Part shown: positions 22,255-32,067 of the stretch, in pieces
Position numbering within the stretch: the first letter of the stretch is position 1
How the letters are laid out: each line of letters starts with the position of its first letter
NCBI GenBank assembly: GCA_025765615.1
Contig: JAIVFJ010000073.1
Location: forward strand, 186,001 to 250,000
Direction: 5' to 3'
Source: Zopfochytrium polystomum
Taxonomy: Eukaryota > Chytridiomycota > Chytridiomycetes > Chytridiales > Chytridiaceae
DNA length: 64,000 nucleotides
Program-made: the position numbers and the translations under genes
Notes under the pieces: model-generated
Databases searched by the model: none
Seen by the model: only the letters and a program-made list of their open reading frames with translations
What the model was told of the DNA's origin: nothing

Positions 22255-22996
22255 TCACAGGTGCTTGCGCGCTGCATTTTTGACCTTGGCGTCAAATGCC
22301 GGGCTGGTGATCGCCCCATTGATGGTTGCGAAGGGATTCATTTGGTGCTGGTTGTGGTTTGTGGTGTTACCGGTTGCAATCTTCAGGATCAGGGGAAGTT
22401 GGCGGCGCCAGTGCATCTTACTTTGATGTATGCCTCGTGCACCTCCAGGAAGAACGCTCGTATTCCGTCGCTGTTCTGAATGTCGTGAAGCAGCATCAAC
22501 TTCGCTCCTTCATTCAAAGATGACTGAGTCAAAGAAATTGAAGCGCGTTTGTCCTCGGCTCACCACTGGCGGTTATGTACGCTGACACGAACCATTCGTT
22601 AAATCGATCCACCACCTTCAAATACCTGATCATTGGCTGAATTAGCTCCATCACTCGACAAACACACACTCTTGTACCCTTACATGTTGTTCGTACCCCA
22701 CATCGCCTCTTCAACGATGTCGAGCGCGGAGTGAACAACAAATTGGTTGATGTGCTTGTTCCCATCTTTCTGGATCGAACGCGAGATCAGAAAACCGAAG
22801 TCGATGCATCCAAGACCCGCTTCACTGACCTTGCCAGCAAGACCTCCAAAATCAGCCTCGTACAACGGATTATCTCTGAAACCCGCGCGTTGGGGGGATC
22901 GGTGGTGAAATCATTGTTGCGTCAACAAGCTGCATGTTGGCTGAACGCAGGGCCTCCAACCCACCTTGTCCCCACCACAGCCAGATAGTAAGACAT
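22255..22996 (-). CDS. TRAPPC2: TRAPP complex subunit 2 (sedlin)
   Basis: Longin-fold core subunit of TRAPP, the tether/GEF acting in ER-to-Golgi traffic. Minus-strand exons 22996-22965, 22875-22830, 22769-22684, 22625-22564, 22507-22422 and 22347-22255 sum to 135 codons (134 residues; human 140). Key stretches: MSYYLAVVGTRDNPLYEADF, HINQFVVHSALDIVEEAMW, YLKVVDRFNEWFVSAYITAS, KLMLLHDIQNSDGIRAFF, and MNPFATINGAITSPAFDAKV with end ARKHL. All junctions are GT-AG and in phase. It lies 66 bp downstream of the start of the RS-rich splicing factor gene, on the same strand. Confidence 0.97.
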
Positions 22997-23061
22997 TTTT
23001 TGTCTCACCCGGATACAAAAGGCTTTTTGGCACGGGCGGATTTTGACAAACAAACCGTGTC
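22997..23061. promoter_or_regulatory. 65-bp divergent spacer TRAPPC2 / CHFR-like
   Basis: Start codons of two confidently modelled genes on opposite strands are 65 bp apart, so their promoters and 5' leaders must be shared or overlapping. No TATA box seen. Confidence 0.7.
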
Positions 23062-24978
23062 ATGGCATCAGCAGCAAAGTCGGGCACCCTCGTCAAAGCA
23101 AGGACGGCAACTTTCCTCGACGACGACGATATCAACGACGGCGGCAATGGCGATCGGGATCCGAGTGCAGACAAAGACAGGGCTGGTGGCAGCGCACGAA
23201 GTGGCGAACTGGAGGCAGCGGAGCAGAAGCGAACATGGTCCCTTGCTGATTCGAAAGGCAAAGTTGTCTTCAACGCCACAGTACCGAAGGCTCCGATCCC
23301 TGCTGGCCACACAGATGCGGTAACTATTGGGCGCAACATCGACTGCAAAGTTCCCGTCGAAAGCAGTAAAGTCAGCAAGAATCATTGTGTCATTCTGTGG
23401 ACAGCAGCGGCTGATGCGGAGCGCGACTATCCGAACGCAGTTGTTGAGGATTCCTCTTCGAATGGTACTTTCGTCAACGGTGTTAAAGTTGGTCGCGGAA
23501 ATTCGGCAGAAATCAAAAACGGTGACGTCCTTTCGCTGGGAAAGAGCGACGACGCGCCGAAATACACCTTCTCAATTCAAGATCCTTCAAGCGCAGGAAA
23601 TGAGCCCACAGCATCTCCGCGCAAGAGGAAATTGGAGTCAGACGCGGAAGAGGCCTCAAAGTCAAAGAAGCACTCCCCAGAGAAAGAAGAGACGAGAGCT
23701 TTGGAGAGTTCTTTGACGTGAGGTTCACAGTAGTGGTAGTCATTCTGCTGATCTTTATGCTTGCAGTTGTCCCATTTGCCATGACTTATTCCATGTGCCT
23801 GTCTCAGCCATGCCCTGTCTCCATTCGTTTTGCGGGGGTTGCATTTCGGACTGGGTTGCTCGTTCCAGGGAGTGCCCTCAGTGTCGATTGAAGATTCGGA
23901 CCATATCGCGAAATCACCAGTTGAAGTCGGTCGTCGATATTTTTCTCAAAAGGTAAGACATTGGACAGCTGGGGGACCCTAATTGTTTCGCAGCCACCCT
24001 GAGAAAGCAAGAGATGACGAGGATATCGCCGACCTGGATTCAAAAAATCGAGTGCAACAGAAGGTTGGGCGATGCTTCTTCTTCCGTCCTCTGACTGGCG
24101 ATCAGCCCCTCTCTTTGAAGCGCGACGATGATGATGCGGATGATGATGTTGAAGATGAAGACGAGGACGAAGATGAAGACGAGAGCGATGACGAACCTCC
24201 GCCGGCGGAGCGTTGTCAGCAGTGTCCTCCAAATGCGCATCCGACGCGGCCAGCGTGCACCGCCGCCACAATTCACATTCGCTGCGTAGACTGCATGAGG
24301 CTTATGCCAGAGATGCACCAAGACAATCAAAAATGCGCGTTTTGCTTAACTCCTCACTGCAATAATTATTGGCCAACTGGCTGCGCTAGTCGTCTTAACA
24401 ATTTTCGTCAACTTCGAGGTATCGTTCTCCTCGACTTCCTGACACTTGTACTAAGAAATCTCGGGCAGACTTTCAATTTTTTACAATACCAGCCTTCGCG
24501 TTCAGCTCGAATGCATTCGAGCAGGGGGTCCTGAACAATCATCTTCGGGCGAAAGGACTCAACCTTGCCTCGGTTTTGTCCGATGTTTTGGCGAAAGTAG
24601 CGGCTGGGACATTGGAAGTTCGGGCGACTAATGTGTCGGTTTCATCAGAACCGGGCGCAGCTGGTGTGCTAGTATCTGGTGATGTTAGTAATTCACTTTC
24701 AGCTGAATGACACTGATACATCTACACGCAGGCACACTGTTGCATCCAGTGTGCGACAAAAATATTCGCTGAGTTCTGCTACTTGTATCGTCGCGCCATT
24801 GATCCGACTGACCTTCCAGGTGATGTTTCATCAACCGAACCCGCAACAACTGAAACCATTACCATAAGATAATGTGAAAAATCGTGAGGATTGCTGGTAT
24901 GGGCGGCAATGCCGGACCCAGAGTCACAATCCGCGCCACGCACAAACGCGTAACCACGTTTGCGATGCTACACGGTGA
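23062..24978 (+). CDS. CHFR-like FHA-RING E3 ubiquitin ligase with PBZ-like finger
   Basis: Checkpoint-type ligase (CHFR/Dma family). Exons 23062-23717, 23767-23952, 23994-24418, 24469-24683, 24732-24819 and 24869-24978 sum to 560 codons (559 residues). The FHA domain shows TIGRNIDCKVPV, SKVSKNHCVILW and DSSSNGTFVNGVKVG. A C3HC4 RING starts exactly at intron 1: CPICHDLFHVPVSAMPCLHS, then CPQC. Next is an Asp/Glu run, the CHFR cysteine-rich region (CVDCMRLMPEMHQDNQKC, HCNNYWPTGC), and a C-terminal CWYGRQCRTQSHNPRHAQ ending NHVC, which fits a CHFR PBZ (poly-ADP-ribose binding) finger. Dma proteins of yeasts lack the PBZ. The stop follows closely after the last finger residues, as in animal CHFR. 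Confidence 0.94.
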
Positions 24979-25090
24979 CACTTTCAGGCCGACTGCTTGA
25001 AAGAATTATTTCGAAGGAGTCCGTGAAATTCTCCGACCGATCATGCTCTTGTCAAAGTCAAAATCGGCGAATTTGATCAAATAAATAAAG

Positions 25091-25474
25091 AATTGTGTCG
25101 AAGACCATTTCGGTCGAACAGATAGCCCACTTGATTCCAGAGATGAGGTATGTATTCATTGGCGAGACGGGACACGTCCTTCCCCAGCGATGTTGCGTGA
25201 TGATTACCCCTGATGTGGAAAGAAACGTCCGACTATTAATGACGATCTTACTGCTAGCCTTCCTACTGATCACATCGCGCATCGCCCGCCCAACCCTCAC
25301 GCTGAACGTTTCCATTCTCTAACTCCTCTTGTTACAGATGGTGAGTGGACTCAATGGATTACTGGAACGGTGGTGCCGCTAGGATTTGGGATGACAGTCG
25401 TATTTTGCCGCACGGAACCACCGGATAACCGCTCTGCGGATGAACCTAATCCGACCCCGTTGCAATTGGCGTAA
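25091..25474 (+). CDS. Two orphan coding-like exons, product unknown
   Basis: Two blocks join in phase across a GT-AG intron: 25091-25147 (encoding VEDHFGRTDSPLDSRDE) and 25223-25474 (RPTINDDLTASLPTDH onward to GEWTQWITGTVVPLGFGM and a stop). The second block stays open over 84 codons with sensible composition. I found no start codon and no in-phase link to the CHFR-like gene that stops at 24978. They may be an alternative 3' end of that gene or a small separate gene. Family unknown. Confidence 0.35.
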
Positions 25475-25614
25475 CATCGCACTTCAAGTGCAGTCTGAAA
25501 TCCTTCCTTCTCTCCTCTCTCATTTCCTCGTCGACTTCGTTGGCTGACTGACCCATTCCTTTTCCATCGCACTTCCAGCTTTCTATCATCGCATACATAT
25601 CACACGAATAAATG

Positions 25615-27500
25615 TCAACTTGTTTTTGATTTGGACCTCGCCTCATTTGTGGCAGCACGAACCGCAGCCTGATACAACTCATCATTGGCCGTACGAAGGG
25701 CTTGGTTGTGGTCCCTGAGAAGCTCCAGTTCCCGACTGAGCTTAGCTATTTCTATCACCTCTTGTGATGTCAACTCTGCCTTCAATCGGTCCAGCCTCCG
25801 AGCCATCGAAGTTGCTTGGTCGTAAAAAGGTATTGCGGTGCCGACGTCGGCCTAAAGTGGGCGGTTTTTAATAAAAGCAAAAGTGATAAATCATTTAGAG
25901 CAGACCATTGCCTCTGCGAACACTTCCGTCTGCCAGTGGTCGTTGCGGGATTCAAATGCCGACTGCTTGTGGACAGGCAACACCACAACTTGGTTCCCGC
26001 TTGATTGTGCGACCGAGGAACCGCTATGGTTCAATTCGAACCGTTTCCACACTGGGACCGATGGTTGAGGAGCTTCCGCCGTTGGGGGCTCCAGCAGGAA
26101 AGCGGGTCGGAGGATAATCTTAACATCGGCTAAAGGACCCAGTTTCGGAGCGTGGACGCGAATTATTTGGCGTGAAACCGCATCCCAAGTGATTGAAGTT
26201 CCGTCTTCGGAGGAAGAGACAACTAGTCGTCCCGTGAGAGACAAAGCAAGCCCAGTAACGGGTCCCCTGAACATGGAGGTGAGAATCGGGATTTGGCGTA
26301 AATTATTATTGCGTATGTTGAATCACTCACAGATGCCCTTTGAGTATACGGCCATCTGCTGGCTCGGATGTGACTGCATCTCCCGTGGAAAGTTTTAACG
26401 GTTGGCCATCACGCCCCTCCTTGTACATGTTGGCGATGTAAATGTTCCCATCCTGACCGCCCGCATAGAGGTGGAGGCCAAGGGGGTCAGGCTGGACGCA
26501 AAGAAGACTGGAGGGAAACACGACTTTGGCCAGGAAGCTCCCTGTTTGAGTGTCCCAAATCTGAAAACACAAGCATCAGGTTTGGAATGCCGAGCAATGG
26601 TCACCGACACTTACGCGGATGGTCCGATCTAAGGAGCTTGTGAAAAGATTCGAAGATGCGGAAACTCCTGTGGAGAACCTCGCGTCGGTGACGGGAAGGG
26701 TGTGGCCGGTCAATGAGTGGTAGGCGGTTGGACTGCGCTCATCCTCTGCGGGGGCTACGACCCTTCATTCCAACAAATCAGTGATTACAGCTGAATTCGA
26801 CATCCCAACCTTCCCGTCATCCAAAGGTGTGCGGTAGCGTCTCCACCACACGTTGCAAATACTTCGTCATCTGAAGTAAACCGGATGGCTCGAACGGGCT
26901 TGAAGTGAGCGTCGAACATGCGCAGCATGTTTCCTGAAGACATCTTCGGAGCCAATATCAAAATCAAATAGTTTCGATCATTCTTGGCCGTACCTCCCAT
27001 ATGAACACGCGGCCGGATTCTCCACCACCGACTGCATATTGCCCGTTATTGGAAACAGTTAGACTCGTCAGCTTTTCTGGTAAAGTGAACTTGGCCATTT
27101 CTTGCTCCTGGTGAATGGTGGTATTTTTTGTAAGTGAACGTTTCTGTTTATGGGGAAAAGGGCGACATCACCGAGACTTTCCGAAAATGAGGTATACCTT
27201 TTGCCAAGACCAGACGTGCACAATGGGCTTATCCGGCTGGGAGGCAAGAAGCAATGATGTGGAGATAGAGGACAGTCGTGCACCTGCCGCTGGCGAGGTA
27301 ACGGCAACATCGAAAGCGCGCGAAGGCACGCCGTTCACTCCCTTGAAGGCGCCGACAACGGCTCCGGAGCGAACATCCCAAACAGTTATGTGAGCGACAG
27401 CAGCGGGCGCGGCAACGGGCACTGCCACGGCGAGCTCGCTCACAGCGTGGGCTGCGACGGACGTGGGCGCCGTTGGCTGGATTGAGGCGAGCGGAGCCAT
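25615..27500 (-). CDS. WDR18: WDR18/Ipi3-like WD40 protein of the Rix1 (60S maturation) complex
   Basis: Minus-strand exons 27500-27198, 27107-26994, 26943-26810, 26762-26615, 26560-26331, 26266-25906 and 25851-25615 sum to 509 codons (508 residues). WD repeats visible: HITVWDVRSGAVVGAFKG, GGGESGRVFIWE, RAIRFTSDDEVFATCGGDAT, SLTGHTLPVTDARFS with SSLDRTIRIWDTQTG, YAGGQDGNIYIANMYKEG, GPVTGLALSLTGRLVVSSSE. The C-terminal 70 residues form a coiled coil (RLDRLKAELTSQEVIEIAKL). The repeat order, the YAGGQDGNIY block and the coiled-coil tail match WDR18/Ipi3, which works with Rix1 and Ipi1 in pre-60S ribosome release. Exons 1, 2, 4 and 6 end on codon boundaries. Confidence 0.85.
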
Positions 27501-28059
27501 GTCACCAGACAGAAGTGAAGGCGGGAAAAAAAAAGAAAGAAAGAAACAAAGACAAGATTTTGGATTTCGGTCAACCGTGTCCGATTCTTCCAGCGGCCTC
27601 GCCAAAGCCCACCCACCCTGGAGAGTCAACAGTACCCAGCATCTGCCAATTTAAAGAGCGCACGACCAATTTTTTCCACCTATCGTCTTTAAGCCACTCT
27701 CTTAAAACCTGAGTGCCATGATTGCAGTTGAAGCAAGCCAACACTTAAAGGCAGCTACTGTCCGAATGGAAAGTTACTGGATCAGGGGAGGGCACGTTTC
27801 ACAACGCTGACAGCGTCAGCAGGTCAGGAGTGAATTGATTGCCCCCACACCAATCTGAAACGGTTGTTGAGAGCGAACGAGCGCAAGATGAAGCCAACAC
27901 TACTAAAAGAAAGGAAAGAAAGAAATGTTGACGAGAGGGAAGACCTCCAGCAACCTGTCACTCCAGACTGCGACCTTGGCTCTTTCCGAGTCCTGGACGA
28001 AATAAATCTGTCAAGAATTGTGGGGCGGCCCAATGGGACATATCGGCATGGTGGAAAAG

Positions 28060-28095
<36 letters not shown>

Positions 28096-28752
28096 CTTTC
28101 TCTCTCCCTCCCTCTTTCGGTCGTCCCTCTTTTTCACAAATGTATTTGCACCCAGTATTTGGGCTTGCGCGCAAAGATAGTTTCGGCCAATCATCTCCCT
28201 ACCTCACGATTTCCGAGGGCGGTGGCACCGAAGAAATTCTTTGGACAAGGAACAAACCCTCCTTCCTCCACGTTCGGCGCGACGAGGGCTTCGCCGACGG
28301 TTGAACAAAATTGTAATGCGAAAAATGAAATAACGAGAAAGAAAAAAGAAGTGTGGCCCAAAAAAGGTCGGGTTTCTCTCGCTCGGAGGTCTCGTGAGAA
28401 CCGAGAACCGACCAAACGAACCATCGATGGCCGAGCTGGTAGCTCGTGACCCCGCGACATATGCCCCCGTGACCTTGATTGCCTGCAATTGCTGGGATTC
28501 GATACCATTTTTGGTCTTAATTTTGTCTTGTTTGTTTCTTTTGCCAAACAAAATTGTTTGTCTTTGTCGATCTCACAATTGCAGACACACACACACAACA
28601 CACACACACACTCAACCAACGTGCAGAAGGTGGCTTGATCAGTGAGTGAACAGGCTTGAGACTTGCCAAGACCAGTCACCCCCCTTGTCCCATGCACTGC
28701 TTGAATCGAGAGGATTGAGACAGTGGCCGACAGCAGGGAGAGAGAGAGGAGG

Positions 28753-28788
<36 letters not shown>

Positions 28789-29017
28789 GAAGAGAGGAGA
28801 GAGACAGACAGGCGTGCGCGCTGGGCGGCTTCAGACGACGCTGACGCGCTCAAAAAAAACCAAAAAAATTGGGAAACAAGTAAACAGGAATAGACTAATA
28901 AATTATATAAAAAAGGGGGCGATGGCCCGCCCCCCCACCGACCGACGGACGGCACAGTTCCCCATCGCAAACGCATCCGGTGGTTGCCGACGGGAAGGAC
29001 GAGAAAGAGAGGAGAGA

Positions 29018-29062
<45 letters not shown>

Positions 29063-29074
29063 CCGTTGGACCTG

Positions 29075-29105
<31 letters not shown>

Positions 29106-29131
29106 GCATCACTTGGCCAGAGCTCCCCCCG
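27501..29131. repeat. Long divergent spacer with CT, AC and GA microsatellites
   Basis: About 1.6 kb between the WDR18-like and lactate permease start codons. Contains CT runs (28061-28100), an AC-rich run (28583-28611), and GA runs (28738-28785 and 29010-29059). No conserved protein or RNA gene seen; the Ser-Leu, Arg-Glu and His-Thr frames are repeat translations. Confidence 0.8.
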
Positions 29132-29139
29132 TATATAAG
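29132..29139 (+). promoter_or_regulatory. TATA box of the lactate permease gene
   Basis: TATATAAG, 66 bp upstream of the start codon at 29205 and the only textbook TATA box I noticed ahead of a gene here. Confidence 0.6.
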
Positions 29140-29204
29140 CTCCAGACCAGATCCAAATAATCTTCTTCGTCCACCCACCTACCACCACCGTCCTCATATC
29201 CGAC

Positions 29205-31360
29205 ATGGCCTCAAGCCCAGACTTGTCGGCCTATGCCTTCGTGCAGGTAGGAGGACACGCCCATCATCGTCCACAATGAATCAGCGTGACTCACCACAAT
29301 CCTAATCCCAAACCCCCCCAGCCCATTGTACCCTCTTCACTCCCAAATATCGGCGCCGCTTTCGTTGTCGGCATTCTTCCAGTGTTCCTTGTACTTGTCC
29401 TTCTTGGCGTCTTCCGCGTTCCAGCATGGCTCTCCGCCCTGGCGGGACTCGCCCTGACTATCTTAATTGCCTGTAAGCGTGGCTGTGCCGCTTGTAATTT
29501 TTGGGAGCTAATATGAGCGTCGCGCTGCCCCCGATAACCCAGGCGTCGTATGGACCATGCCCGTCAACCTCGCGTTCTACTCTTTGGCCATTGGAATGAT
29601 ATTCGCTGTAAGAAACGCTGTCAAAACTGCCCAACATTGACTTCCCTAATGCAATCTCACTAGCTGTGGAATGTTTGCTGGGTTGTTTTCAATGCACTGG
29701 CACTTTTCAATCTGACAGTTCGTGCAGGCCATTTTGACGGGTTTCGGCGGTACGTTTTGGTTTCGAATATGATCTGGCTCGAAAATGACGCGACCACCTC
29801 TACAGGTCGCTAATCTACTACGTTCCAAACGACAAGCGTGTTTACCTCGTCATTATTGGTTTCTGCGTCGGAGCGCTTATCGAAGGAATTGCCGGTTTTG
29901 GTTCCACCATCGCTATTTGCTCGTCAATGCTTGTCAATCTGGGTTTTGAGCCCCTTCATGCCCTGACAATTTCTCTTATCTTCGACACGACGCCTGTCGC
30001 GTTCGGAGCTCTAGGAGTTCCTATCACCACTCGTAAGTCTGAATTCTTCTTGACTCTTTACCCAGTGTCTAATCTTCGAATCTGAATTGAATATGCTGCA
30101 GTCGCCAAAGTGACTGATCTTCCGACGCGAGCGCTGTCCGCAATGCAAGGTCGACAGCTTCCTTTCATCGGCTTATTTTTGCCACTGTATGTTCAGTTCT
30201 TCTATTCGGGATGGAGAGGCGTGGCCGACACATGGGCGCTTTGTCTCGTCGCAGGTGCCAGCTTCGGTGTTATCGAATTTGCGGTGTCCAACTATATCGG
30301 TCCACAGCTCCCAGACGTTCTCGGCTCCCTCGGTTCCCTCATAGTCACTATCCTGTTCCTTCAATTTCACAAGCCGAAGAACAGTGACAAGTGGCGTGCT
30401 CACCCTCCCACTCAAGGGAGCGGCATTGTCGAAATTGTCACGTCGACTCCCTCCAAGGAGGGTGAAGCAGCAGAGGGCGTTGCGGGTGACAAGGACAAGA
30501 ACGCGAATGAAGAGAACATCGTCATTGACGGGTCAAAAGTGCCCGAAACAGAAGAAGAGCTCGTTGCAGCATTCGGAGCGAAGCCCAACTTGCTAGAAGT
30601 GTTCCTGGCTTGGGCACCGTGGATTATGGTTTCGGCTTGGGTCATTGCATGGATTGAAGCAAACGTTCCCAACAATTTCCAGCAGAACATAGTTTGGACA
30701 CACCTTGACAAGCAGATTTACATTTCCGCCTACGCGGCCACACCGAAGGCGGCTGTATACGGCGCCACTTATGCATGGCAGCCATTGGGAACAGGCACCG
30801 GCATCCTGTGTGCGGTGATCTCCACCTATTTCATGTTTGTTGCCACCGGCGCCAAAGCTCGGATTATCTGGGATGCTTACGTTGACACCGTTCGCCAAGT
30901 CTATCTCGCTGTCCTAACGGTCACAATTGTTATCGGTCTTGCCTATGTTATGAACTACAGCGGTATAGCGTATTCGCTGGGGCTCGCACTCGCCTCGTTG
31001 GGAAATCCGTTTGCTTTCTTTTCCCCTTTCCTGGGGTGGATTGCATGCTTTTTGTCCGGCTCCGACACCTCCTCCAACACCCTATTTGGTAACCTTCAGA
31101 AACTGGCGGCTCAGACTATCGGCCTCAATCGAATTCTCATTTGCGTTTCGAACTCTACGGGTGCTGTTATGGCGAAGATGGTTTCTGTGCAGAACGTTAC
31201 GACGGGAGTAACGACTGTTGGACTTGTTGGAAAAGAGGGATCAGTTATCAGGAAGACACTTCCTCACTCCATCGCCTTCGCCATCTTGGTTGGTTGCATC
31301 GTGTGCATCCAGCAGTGGGTTACACCTGGAATCATTCCCGCGGAGAATTTCGGATCGTAA
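29205..31360 (+). CDS. Bacterial-type L-lactate permease (LctP family)
   Basis: Predicted lactate/proton symporter of the LctP family, best known from bacteria. Exons 29205-29246, 29322-29472, 29543-29607, 29664-29749, 29806-30032 and 30102-31360 sum to 610 codons (609 residues; bacterial members about 550). The signature GALIEGIAGFGSTIAICSSM is followed by FDTTPVAFGALGVPITTLAK. Later conserved parts: PDVLGSLGSLIVTILFLQ, NYSGIAYSLGLALAS, FSPFLGWIACFLSGSDTSSN and GNLQKLAAQTIGLN with SNSTGAVMAKMVSVQN. About a dozen hydrophobic helices are interrupted by a roughly 50-residue hydrophilic Lys/Glu-rich loop (30,400-30,560), which probably accounts for the extra length. It is a normal host gene: five introns, a TATA box and locally typical base composition. 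Confidence 0.94.
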
Positions 31361-32067
31361 CCTTCGTCCTCCTCGATTTTTGCCCCAGTTTCTGTGGACT
31401 TCCTTTTTGATTCTGCGCGTTTTTTTTTGATCTCTGTATAAACCTCTGCTCGACCGCGAATTCCCCGAGTTGTGACTCGCGGAGAACATCGAAATGCTCC
31501 TCATGCCACCAACAGAAAACTATAAAGCATCTTCACCTGAAAAGTTCTGTGCCTCAATGAGTTGATATTTTTTTCTTCTGTTTGTCAAGTAAGTTGCGTT
31601 GTGGTGTGAAACTTGTCACTTGGAGGTTCTTCGCTGTGGAACGTCAATGCTTGCAACATCCTGTCCAGGCGCCTAGTCAGTCTAAATTCTGTGCAACCAA
31701 TCTTGCGCGGGCTGTCCATGATTGGATTTTGTCCAGTGTTGACGGAGGGAGCACAGACAACGGTTGTGAAACAAATGTCCTTCTTCTTCCTTTATCCAAC
31801 TTATCTAAAAAGCCCTCAATGCATGCTCAGGGATTATGGGAACTTCTTCATCTTCAATCACTGTGCAGGTACTGTTAAGTCTGTGTCTCTCTCTTTCAAA
31901 TGAAGCCGACACCCAATTACAGTATGTCGGCATTTATCGGTTAGGCAGTGGCCCCATGGGTGAACGGTTCGGATTTCCACTCGACCAAGGTTTTGCGCGA
32001 ACTTTATTATCATTATCATGCAACTTGCATCTTCATACCGCACAAAGTGCCCTACAAGATGCCATCA
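31361..32067. other. Convergent 3' spacer
   Basis: About 700 bp between the lactate permease stop and the GPATCH1 stop. Short open frames at 31,580-31,900 have no recognisable motif. No repeats of note. Confidence 0.5.

Noticed and set aside
22934..23323. Plus-strand frame overlapping the CHFR-like start
   Set aside because: Out of frame with the FHA domain and without motifs.
25058..25315. 85-codon minus-strand frame
   Set aside because: No splice context or homology; the plus-strand exon pair explains the region better.
28191..29305. Open frames of 200-260 codons on both strands
   Set aside because: They run through CT, AC and GA microsatellites and show no family motifs.
31582..31903. 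Possible small gene between lactate permease and GPATCH1
   Set aside because: Two overlapping frames, neither with motifs or splice signals that make sense.
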